Shown here: positions 1-5,154 of the stretch, in pieces
Layout: the number at the start of each line of letters is the position of its first letter
How positions within the stretch are numbered: position 1 is the first letter of the stretch
NCBI GenBank assembly: GCA_019090185.1
Contig: JAHRWJ010000280.1
Span: forward strand, 1 to 5,154
DNA: 5,154 bases
Direction: 5' to 3'
Source of the DNA: Immundisolibacteraceae bacterium
Lineage (GTDB): Bacteria > Pseudomonadota > Gammaproteobacteria > Immundisolibacterales > Immundisolibacteraceae
Notes under the pieces: model-generated
Told to the model about the DNA's origin: nothing
Seen by the model: only the letters and a program-made list of their open reading frames with translations
Databases searched by the model: none
Made by a program: the position numbers and the translations under genes

Positions 1-856
1 GCGATTTCATTTCGCCAACATACTGCTGGCGCTGCACATCGCTGCCCCGGCCTTTGCCCTTCATGTATTCAACCACGTAGTTATAAATACCACGCATGGC
101 ACCGACATAGGTGGCGGTAAAGCCGAGGTTGATTTTACCCAGCCAGTTATCACCGAAGAAATCACCTGGGCCGCCCATCAGGTTGTCCTGGGGCACGAAC
201 ACGTCTTTGAAGGTCATCTGCGGACTCACGCAGGCACGCATGCCAATCGGATCCCAGAAGCTTTCGTCGGTGGTGATACCCGGGTCATTGCTGGGAATCA
301 TCAACATAATATCGCGTTCGGTTTCGCTGTCCTTCACCATCACCCACATCAGCTCAGACCCTGGGGCATTGGTGACATAGTGTTTAGTGGCATTGACCAG
401 AAAACCACCATCAACCCGCTGGCCCATAGCACTCATGCCACCCGTGATGATATGTGAGGTTGGCTCTGAACCGGCCGCCGGCATCAACATGCCACGCTCA
501 CGAGTTGGCTCGGTGAACCGTTTAATCTGTTCCGGGGTACAGAATTTGTTGATCATCTGCACGCAGTTGTTATGCACCTGAAAACAGTGAGCCGTAGCCG
601 GATTAACCATGGCGATATGTTCGATGGTCAGGAACAGGCAGAGTGGATCATCCTGGTGTACACCGTAACCGAGACCGCCATACTGGGGCTCAAGCGCGGA
701 CAACAGCATGCCAGCTTCGTGCATATCGAGGATGTCCTGCTGCGGCATGCAGGCCTTTTCGTCATATTCTGCCGCACGCTCTGCGAACCCGGCTGCAACC
801 TTCTCTACTTTATCGATAACCGCCTGCTGGGCATCGGTAAATGGAAATATTCTCAT
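1..856 (-). CDS. acyl-CoA dehydrogenase-family flavoprotein (3' end outside window)
   Basis: The first 285 residues of an acyl-CoA dehydrogenase-fold protein are visible; the frame is open to the left edge, so the C-terminus is missing (family members are usually about 380-400 residues). The start is ATG at 856, with AGGAG at 863-867 six bases upstream. The N-terminal helical domain begins FPFTDAQQAV and has the usual LEPQYGGLG turn (residues 55-63). The middle beta domain holds AAGSEPTSH (127-135), a variant of the family TEP..GSD flavin-contact segment, then NATKHYVTNAPG (155-166), WDPIGMRA (201-208) and DVFVPQDNLMGGPGD (218-232). The C-terminal helical domain starts near 240. The catalytic Glu of true dehydrogenases would lie beyond the window, so alpha,beta-dehydrogenation of an acyl-CoA cannot be told from a flavin-dependent monooxygenase of the same fold. 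It is the last visible gene of the operon, 91 bases after the oxygenase beta subunit, and probably acts in the same pathway. The family is sure; the reaction is not. Confidence 0.9.
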   Translation of the reverse strand, partial: MRIFPFTDAQQAVIDKVEKVAAGFAERAAEYDEKACMPQQDILDMHEAGMLLSALEPQYGGLGYGVHQDDPLCLFLTIEHIAMVNPATAHCFQVHNNCVQMINKFCTPEQIKRFTEPTRERGMLMPAAGSEPTSHIITGGMSAMGQRVDGGFLVNATKHYVTNAPGSELMWVMVKDSETERDIMLMIPSNDPGITTDESFWDPIGMRACVSPQMTFKDVFVPQDNLMGGPGDFFGDNWLGKINLGFTATYVGAMRGIYNYVVEYMKGKGRGSDVQRQQYVGEMKS

Positions 857-882
857 CTAAAACTCCTAATATGGCATCCAAG

Positions 883-901
883 GTTGCACCCTAAGGGCAA
901 C
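883..901 (-). other. small hairpin in the gap before the acyl-CoA dehydrogenase-like gene
   Basis: On the minus strand GTTGCCCTTAGGGTGCAAC can fold with a five-pair outer stem (GTTGC/GCAAC), one bulged T and two inner C-G pairs around a TTAG loop. It lies in the 91-base gap between the beta-subunit stop and the next start, about 16 bases upstream of the AGGAG site. No run of T follows it, so it does not look like a standard intrinsic terminator. It could tune transcript stability or translation of the gene that follows, or be chance. The rest of the gap is AT-rich on the beta-subunit side, with no convincing promoter. Confidence 0.3.
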
Positions 902-947
902 AGCGACCGCCAACTGAATAATTAATAAATGTAAAAGTGATGTGACT

Positions 948-1403
948 CTAGATGGGGATCTGTACAGAGCCCGGCACGCTGTCTCCCTCCAGCACCACCA
1001 TCAGATCCTTAAACAGCGGCGCGCCGCTAGACTCATCAATCGTGGCCAGATATTCACCACTGAAAGTTGGCTTGCCGTTGCGATCTATATTAAAAGTAGC
1101 ACGCACCTGCGCGTGTTCGCCTTCACGGCTGACACGGGAATTGCCAAGCACATGCACGGTCGGCTCAAGCCGCAATGCTGGGTGACTGCTCAAACGAAAC
1201 CCTAGCTGGGCGTCAGTGTCATTAACAATATGCAGCACACCATCACGCTCAAAATTTTTACGACATTGCACCCGATAGCGAGAAGGCTTATCGAACATGC
1301 TCAGAATGGTGTCATAGTCAAACTGATCAAGTGCTGAAACAAAACTATAAAGCAGGTCTATCGCTGGATCTACCCTGCTATTAGGTTGGGCTGAATTTGC
1401 CAT
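948..1403 (-). CDS. ring-hydroxylating oxygenase small (beta) subunit
   Basis: This 151-residue protein has the pattern of the NTF2/SnoaL-like beta subunit of Rieske aromatic-ring oxygenases, which packs with the alpha subunit in an alpha3beta3 complex and is mainly structural. An N-terminal helix (about 12-38, DPAIDLLYSFVSALDQFDY) is followed by the strand SRYRVQCRKNF (41-51). Then come the segment around GFRLSSHPALRLEPTVHVLGNSRV (68-91), typical of the family's Arg-rich turn and histidine strand, and the closing sheet ATFNIDRNGKPTFSGEYLATI (102-122). The usual length is about 160-195, so this one is short. Two adjacent ATGs occur at 1406 and 1403. GGAG at 1411-1414 is 4 bases from the first and 7 from the second, favouring 1403; using 1406 adds one Met. 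A longer frame from 1505 would overlap the alpha gene and was not used. The start lies 25 bases after the alpha stop, so the two are co-transcribed and probably co-translated. The beta subunit carries no metal site. Confidence 0.88.
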   Translation of the reverse strand: MANSAQPNSRVDPAIDLLYSFVSALDQFDYDTILSMFDKPSRYRVQCRKNFERDGVLHIVNDTDAQLGFRLSSHPALRLEPTVHVLGNSRVSREGEHAQVRATFNIDRNGKPTFSGEYLATIDESSGAPLFKDLMVVLEGDSVPGSVQIPI

Positions 1404-1410
1404 CATTTTT

Positions 1411-1414
1411 CTCC
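1411..1414 (-). promoter_or_regulatory. ribosome binding site that decides the beta-subunit start
   Basis: The minus strand reads GGAGAAAAATGATG. The GGAG core is 7 bases from the second ATG (1403) and only 4 from the first (1406), so the second is the better start. The site sits in the gap just after the alpha-subunit stop, and it argues against the longer in-frame start at 1505. Confidence 0.7.
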
Positions 1415-1428
1415 AATCAATCCCTGGT

Positions 1429-2571
1429 CTAATCCTGGTCCATGTAGTGTTCCCAGCCAAGCCGAAAACCCCGCATTGACTGCTCACTTTCCCACTCAGC
1501 CACATCGCCCTCGTCTAAACCGCGAGCTGCCAACACCGGTGCACCACAATCGGCCTTTAAGCCTTGCTGCACCCATTCCAATTGGCGGGCGTCATCGGCA
1601 CCAAACAGTCCACCAGGCCCCCAGGTCATCGTGAAGGCCGCTGCGCGACGCTCATTCATCTCCCGGTTATTGGTCGATTTAGGCGCCAGCAACCACATGG
1701 TCAACTGCATGTTGTCGACGTCAATCGGCTCAATCTGACGAATCGCAAACATATCGCCACTGGCGTTGTAGTGCACGGTGATATTAGGAAAGATCGCCAT
1801 ATACCGGTTGGTGGTGCGATCGGCCAGAGGCCGACCCTCTTCCCAATCGATAGAACCGTGATGCCCCAAGGTTCGAGCGACCCCGGAAAGACCATCATCC
1901 GCGCTGATACCAAATTGTTCGAACATGCCTCCATGGACGTAGGGCACGTGATAGCCATCCATGGTGTTGTCGATCATCAGCTTCCAGTTGCCAGCAATGT
2001 CGTATTTATAGGTGTCGACCATCTCCAGCGCTTCGCCGTCGCCATAGGTGACGTAGGGGAAAAGCTCCATCGCCGGACCGAGATGTTCTTTAAGTGTCGG
2101 GGCATCCGGATTAAAACTGCCAAAGATCATGCCGTTGTAGGTATCAACCTTGGCCAGCTCAACCAGGCCAAACTCTTCTTTTTGAAACCACTCGCCGTAG
2201 GCTTCTTCCTTAGGCACCTTGACCAGGTCAGCATCCGCATCATATTCAAAACCATGGTAGGGGCATTTAAAATTAGTTTTGGCGCAGTTGCCCTCTTCTT
2301 CAATCGCCACCAGGCTGGCGCGGTGACGGCAGGTGTTATAAACCACCCGCACCTTGCCATCATTACCACGCACCTGAATCAGCGGCTGACCGGCAATGGT
2401 TTTACGCACGTAATCACCGGGCTCAGGGATCTCGGTTTCATGGCCAATCAGCACCCAGGTCTTTTTGAAAATCTTTTCGATTTCCTGTTCCAGAATGGCT
2501 GGATCGGTGTAGATACTGCGGTCGGTAAATCCGTCTGGCCGTAATCGTATCGCTTCGTCAATCGTTTTCAT
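1429..2571 (-). CDS. Rieske non-heme iron ring-hydroxylating oxygenase, large (alpha) subunit
   Basis: This 380-residue protein is the catalytic subunit of an aromatic-ring hydroxylating oxygenase, which uses electrons from a ferredoxin/reductase to activate O2. The N-terminal Rieske domain (about 40-145) holds the [2Fe-2S] ligands C81, H83, C103 and H106 (CRH and CPYH). The spacing between H83 and C103 is 19 residues, a little longer than the usual 15-17, and the usual Gly after CRHR is Ala. The C-terminal catalytic domain has the mononuclear iron motif around DNTMDGYHVPYVH: H208 and H213 are the histidine ligands and D205 the acidic residue that links to the Rieske centre of the neighbouring subunit. 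The third ligand is likely D326 or D327 in FGADDARQLEW. The protein is shorter than the usual 430-460. It starts with ATG at 2571, with GAGGA at 2579-2583 seven bases upstream. A beta-subunit gene follows at once, marking a two-subunit oxygenase; the electron-transfer partners are not in the window. The substrate cannot be read from the sequence. Confidence 0.96.
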   Translation of the reverse strand: MKTIDEAIRLRPDGFTDRSIYTDPAILEQEIEKIFKKTWVLIGHETEIPEPGDYVRKTIAGQPLIQVRGNDGKVRVVYNTCRHRASLVAIEEEGNCAKTNFKCPYHGFEYDADADLVKVPKEEAYGEWFQKEEFGLVELAKVDTYNGMIFGSFNPDAPTLKEHLGPAMELFPYVTYGDGEALEMVDTYKYDIAGNWKLMIDNTMDGYHVPYVHGGMFEQFGISADDGLSGVARTLGHHGSIDWEEGRPLADRTTNRYMAIFPNITVHYNASGDMFAIRQIEPIDVDNMQLTMWLLAPKSTNNREMNERRAAAFTMTWGPGGLFGADDARQLEWVQQGLKADCGAPVLAARGLDEGDVAEWESEQSMRGFRLGWEHYMDQD

Positions 2572-2598
2572 TATCTATTCCTCAAGAGCCAATAACCG

Positions 2599-3396
2599 TT
2601 AGGCTTTTTTCCAGGTAAAGGGGTCAAAGCCGGCCATCGCCTTAATCGCTTCGACCATTTCTGGGCCACTTGCTTCCAACGCCGCACACTCTTTAGCCCG
2701 GCCAGCTTCGTCATAAGGAGCCCGGCAAACATGAATACGCTCGTGGTAAGACTTCTTCACCACCGTCTCACCGTCGTCCAGCGCATCCCAGGTGAGCACA
2801 TCGTTAAGCATTTCACCGAGCACAGTCGAATCTAATAGCAGCGATTTACCGGCCACAACGCCACCGCGATTAATCACATAAACCGAATTGGGCATCATCG
2901 TGTAGCGCTGGTGAATCGGGCCATCGAGGGCATCCACGACCACCGGCATTTTGACATTTTCCTGGTCAACCATCTGCTGGGCGCGCGCACGCTTATCTTC
3001 AATGCTGGTATGTGGCGGGGTGCCAGAACCTGGGTGGGCTTCACGGGTATAGACCATGACAAAATCAACCTTGTCGCCATACTCTTTATAAAGGCCATTC
3101 AGCGATACCGGAGTGGTATCCAGGTTACTGATGATCGGTGGATCACTGATACTGGCAAACAAAATACAAACCGGCTTGTTGCCTTTGCTGGCCGAAAGGC
3201 TGTAGTTGCCGCCAGCAAGCAGCTCGCCGGTAAAATCAGGTGCTTCACTACCCAGAGGCACCATCTGCCGAAACCCTTCGGCAAGCTGGCCCAGCAATTC
3301 TGGCACCGCACCGACACCGCCAACCCATAAATTCATTGGCCCTTCTGGCATGGGCGGGTGGTTATATGCGTTTTCTGCTTCGGTCATTTCAGCCAT
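2599..3396 (-). CDS. deiodinase-like / redoxin thioredoxin-fold protein lacking the catalytic Cys/Sec
   Basis: This 265-residue protein matches the iodothyronine deiodinase/AhpC-type thioredoxin fold. Residues 49-56 (LGSEAPDF) are a typical redoxin entry. KPVCILFASISDPP (74-87) aligns with the deiodinase active-site segment FGSCTUPPF. The Sec/Cys position is Asp85 (codon GAT) and the Cys two residues earlier is Ile, so neither a CxxC nor a single resolving Cys exists there. VYTREAHPG (115-123) is the deiodinase/redoxin EAHP strand, PVVVDALDG (151-159) and PNSVYVINRGG (169-179) the later core with the cis-Pro region. A C-terminal extension holds C224 and C237; the other Cys is C77 in the core strand. 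No signal peptide is visible, so a cytoplasmic place is likely. The start is ATG at 3396, with GGAGG at 3402-3406 five bases before it; an in-frame TTG at 3408 overlaps that site and is rejected. It lies 27 bases before the Rieske alpha gene. The fold is well supported; the function is unknown, perhaps a non-redox partner or binding protein for the oxygenase pathway. Confidence 0.82.
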   Translation of the reverse strand: MAEMTEAENAYNHPPMPEGPMNLWVGGVGAVPELLGQLAEGFRQMVPLGSEAPDFTGELLAGGNYSLSASKGNKPVCILFASISDPPIISNLDTTPVSLNGLYKEYGDKVDFVMVYTREAHPGSGTPPHTSIEDKRARAQQMVDQENVKMPVVVDALDGPIHQRYTMMPNSVYVINRGGVVAGKSLLLDSTVLGEMLNDVLTWDALDDGETVVKKSYHERIHVCRAPYDEAGRAKECAALEASGPEMVEAIKAMAGFDPFTWKKA

Positions 3397-3401
3397 GGAA
3401 T

Positions 3402-3406
3402 CCTCC
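3402..3406 (-). promoter_or_regulatory. strong ribosome binding site that sets the thioredoxin-fold gene start
   Basis: The minus strand reads GGAGGATTCCATG. A full GGAGG core is five bases from the ATG at 3396. The possible TTG start at 3408 overlaps this site and has no comparable site of its own, so the shorter protein is preferred. Confidence 0.8.
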
Positions 3407-3458
3407 AAAGGAACATCATTTATTTAATTAACAAAACAACCGGCGCCATCTACTAACA

Positions 3459-3475
3459 GCTCAGCACCGCTGAAC
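3459..3475 (-). other. hairpin just after the Pht5-like gene, possible weak terminator or processing site
   Basis: On the minus strand GTTCAGCGGTGCTGAGC folds as a seven-pair stem (one G-T wobble) with a three-base GGT loop. It starts 8 bases after the stop codon at 3484-3486. No T run follows directly, so an intrinsic terminator is doubtful. It may protect the 3' end of the upstream transcript part or set unequal expression between the two halves of the operon. The rest of the 87-base gap is AT-rich close to the next gene (TTAATTAA at 3424-3431), with no promoter I can defend. Confidence 0.35.
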
Positions 3476-3483
3476 AAACTATC

Positions 3484-4446
3484 TTAAAGACAAAAAATCT
3501 CTTCAACCGCAAACTCGGTGCGAATCAGCCCTTGCTGGTAACAATAACCAATAATCGCCTCAAGGCTGGTGCGATTGGCCTCAATACCATATTGATCGGG
3601 AAACACCCCCATATGCGCCAACTCGGCCGTGCTCACCCCCATGTGATCACCAGGGCCATCTGCGGCCAGTTGGTCATGATATAGGCCGCGCACCTTATTA
3701 AAGGAGTTCATCAGGGCCGCCGGTAACCCGGGATTGGCATCCACCGTGCTCTGGCGCAAAGTCATCACCGTATTGATCGGATAAATGCCGGTGGTAGCAA
3801 CAAACTCCCTCAATTCCTGTTGAGGGTTATCAAACAGGCGGCGGGTATTACCGGTAGTGGGTGCACCACCACCGGGAGCAATCAATGCATCAATTCTGCC
3901 ATCTTCAAGTGCCGCGACCTGATGGACACCTTTCTCGGTCATCAATTCGCTCGTAAAACCGTCGATAGCCTCGATCTTATAACCCTCAGCAGGCTGGTAA
4001 TTAAGCCCTTCCAGAAACGGGTTATCACCATCAACTACCCAAATAATGTCCTTCACCGGCACCTGGTAATAGTTTTCCAGAATACCGCGCATCCAGGCAG
4101 CCGGGTTGTAACCAAATCCACAAACAGCGACCCGCTTGCCGGCTAAATCTGCCGGGCTGTGAATGCCCGAGTCTTTATTTACCGTTGTGCCTAATTGGGG
4201 GAAAAACCGACTTGGAAAGACCGGAATCGCGGTTAGCGGTTTACCTTGATCCAGCGCGATTAAATAGTGCGAAATTGCCTGCTCGGCAATGTCATAAGAA
4301 AGCTTGGTGACCATGTCACGAAACAGCGGCCAGGGCAGCACACCCATGCCCATAAATTCCAGTTCAAAGCCCTCTACCGGGACCGTGCCATCAAGTAGAA
4401 ATTGAGTATCGTAGCGGCCAGCAGTTGGATAAGTAAGTTTTGACAT
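3484..4446 (-). CDS. 4,5-dihydroxyphthalate decarboxylase (Pht5)-like protein of the substrate-binding-protein fold
   Basis: The 320-residue protein resembles Pht5-type decarboxylases, cytoplasmic enzymes built on a periplasmic-binding-protein fold and related to NMT1/THI5-like proteins. The N-terminus (YPTAGRYDTQFLLDG, 6-20, then VPVEGFELEF) matches the family opening. AIPVFPSRFF (73-82) is a hallmark segment, followed by the hinge and second lobe SPADLAGKRVAVCGFGYN (97-114) and AAWMRGIL (116-123). GRIDALIAPGGG (183-194) and the C-terminal stretch from VFPDQYGIEANR (281-292) to EAIIGYCYQQGLI (296-308) also fit. No lipoprotein or signal sequence is seen, which favours a cytoplasmic enzyme over a transport receptor. 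The length agrees with the family (about 320-335). The start is ATG at 4446, 8 bases after the preceding stop. No good Shine-Dalgarno site is seen (only GGGG 12 bases away), so translation may be coupled to the gene before it. Next to a Rieske oxygenase the likely role is to decarboxylate an oxidised carboxylated ring, but the substrate is inferred and a binding role remains possible. Confidence 0.82.
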   Translation of the reverse strand: MSKLTYPTAGRYDTQFLLDGTVPVEGFELEFMGMGVLPWPLFRDMVTKLSYDIAEQAISHYLIALDQGKPLTAIPVFPSRFFPQLGTTVNKDSGIHSPADLAGKRVAVCGFGYNPAAWMRGILENYYQVPVKDIIWVVDGDNPFLEGLNYQPAEGYKIEAIDGFTSELMTEKGVHQVAALEDGRIDALIAPGGGAPTTGNTRRLFDNPQQELREFVATTGIYPINTVMTLRQSTVDANPGLPAALMNSFNKVRGLYHDQLAADGPGDHMGVSTAELAHMGVFPDQYGIEANRTSLEAIIGYCYQQGLIRTEFAVEEIFCL

Positions 4447-4454
4447 GACCGTTA

Positions 4455-5154
4455 TTAACCCCTGTTCGTTAGCGTTTGATTCAAAAACCGGTCATCACTC
4501 CACTTGGCCACATCGACCGCAGACTCAAGCACCTTGTGATTGACCAGAAATTCCTGGGTCTGATTAAGCGTCGCCAGATCTTTGGGCCCCAGACTCGGAA
4601 CCAGATGTTTGTGGTATTTAGGACCGTAGGCGATCCAGAAAGACTCCGGACTCACCCGCAGGTTCTCGGCATGAATTTCAGCGGTTTCATAGGGGTGCTC
4701 TGCCGCCCATTTAGCCGCCATCACCGTCACGTCCATCACCGCCTGCACCACCTCTGGGTGGTTTTTTACTAGCGCCGTGCTGACCCCAAAGGTACTCATA
4801 TAATCATCTTCGGTGCGTGGTACCAGGTTGCGAATGATCCGCGCCTCACCACGCTGGGCAAGCTCTGCGGCGTAGGGCAGGAACGAGAACATGGCATCAA
4901 TATCACCGTTAAGCAGCGCGGCGACCTGAGGATTACCTTCAGCCGTTGAAGTATCTTTAAACAGGTCACGAGGCGAATGGGTCGTGGCTGCCTCGGCCTC
5001 TTCCAGGGTTATTGACCAGGGGTTTTTTACCGCAACCAACTCAACATCATCGGTGGTCAGCCCTGCCAGCGCCAGCGTGCTTTGAATACAGCGCAGCTCC
5101 CACATACCCAAACCAACCATGGTCTGATCCCATGGATTCATTGCCAGGTAGGCC
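4455..5154 (-). CDS. NMT1/SsuA-type ABC substrate-binding protein, C-terminal part (5' end outside window)
   Basis: The frame is open to the right edge, giving 232 residues plus the stop. The first in-window ATG (5141) has no ribosome site and is preceded by in-frame codons (A-Y-L-A), so the true start is beyond the window. The visible part resembles the second lobe and C-terminal helices of NMT1/TauA/SsuA-type binding proteins. GMWELRCIQSTLALAGL followed by TTDDVELVAV is the usual 'helix, Gly-Leu, dV-x-lV' region. PQVAALLNGDIDAMFSFLPY (about 5 kb, 4870-4931) is the typical 'al..G.iDA......p' segment. STALVKNHPEVVQAVMDVTV then AAKWAAEHPYETAEI is the typical C-terminal helix pair. The known role of such proteins is to capture a small organic ligand (sulfonates, taurine, aromatic acids, pyrimidine precursors) for an ABC importer. 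Whether this one has a signal peptide cannot be seen. It lies 8 bases before the Pht5-like gene of the same fold superfamily. It may be a transport receptor or a cytoplasmic partner of that protein. Confidence 0.82.
   Translation of the reverse strand, partial: AYLAMNPWDQTMVGLGMWELRCIQSTLALAGLTTDDVELVAVKNPWSITLEEAEAATTHSPRDLFKDTSTAEGNPQVAALLNGDIDAMFSFLPYAAELAQRGEARIIRNLVPRTEDDYMSTFGVSTALVKNHPEVVQAVMDVTVMAAKWAAEHPYETAEIHAENLRVSPESFWIAYGPKYHKHLVPSLGPKDLATLNQTQEFLVNHKVLESAVDVAKWSDDRFLNQTLTNRG

Noticed and set aside
111..925. Plus-strand open frames across the left end
   Set aside because: They are antisense to the acyl-CoA dehydrogenase-like gene, whose motifs run continuously through this region, and show no domain or ribosome site of their own.
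948..1505. Longer start (185 residues) for the beta subunit
   Set aside because: The extra 34 residues overlap the alpha gene in another frame and do not look like the family. A GGAG site points to the ATG at 1403 (or 1406).
1564..2544. Long plus-strand open frame (326 codons) opposite the Rieske alpha gene
   Set aside because: It lies wholly antisense to a gene with complete Rieske and iron-binding motifs, shows no recognisable domain, and is explained as a shadow of the coding strand's codon bias.
3130..3160. Possible selenocysteine (TGA) at the deiodinase-like active site
   Set aside because: The position is a GAT Asp codon in frame. The TGA triplet that can be read nearby is out of frame, and the reading frame is open with conserved motifs on both sides.
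3397..3408. TTG start at 3408 for the thioredoxin-fold gene
   Set aside because: It overlaps the GGAGG site that serves the ATG at 3396 and has no site of its own.
4455..5141. ATG at 5141 as the true start of the binding protein
   Set aside because: No ribosome site precedes it, the frame stays open to the window edge, and the N-terminal lobe expected for the family is missing.

Overview
All six supportable genes lie on the minus strand and read from the right end of the window to the left, with short gaps (8, 87, 27, 22 and 91 bases). They look like one operon, cut by the window at both ends. Transcription order is: (1) the C-terminal part of an NMT1/SsuA-type substrate-binding-fold protein (4455 to beyond 5154); (2) a 4,5-dihydroxyphthalate decarboxylase (Pht5)-like protein of the same fold family (3484-4446); (3) a thioredoxin-fold protein resembling iodothyronine deiodinase, with Asp at the catalytic Sec/Cys position (2599-3396); (4) the large (alpha) subunit of a Rieske non-heme iron ring-hydroxylating oxygenase (1429-2571); (5) its small (beta) subunit (948-1403); (6) an acyl-CoA dehydrogenase-fold flavoprotein cut by the left edge (1-856).

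The combination suggests a catabolic operon for an aromatic or other cyclic carboxylated compound. The Rieske alpha/beta pair would oxygenate the substrate. The Pht5-like protein could decarboxylate an oxidised intermediate. The acyl-CoA dehydrogenase-like enzyme could act on a CoA-linked intermediate or as a flavin oxygenase. The substrate-binding-type protein at the right end may serve uptake. No ferredoxin, ferredoxin reductase, diol dehydrogenase, ABC permease/ATPase or transcription regulator is visible, so those parts must lie outside the window or elsewhere in the genome. The substrate is not known from the sequence.

The organism is a bacterium. Good Shine-Dalgarno sites, roughly balanced base composition (by eye) and the protein families suggest a Proteobacterium, perhaps an environmental or marine gammaproteobacterium, but this is an inference of low to moderate strength.

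No RNA genes, mobile elements, CRISPR arrays or long repeats were seen. The two gaps near 90 bases each carry a small hairpin without a clear U tract. No convincing promoter was found. The most unusual item is the deiodinase-like protein without its catalytic Cys/Sec inside a Rieske oxygenase operon.
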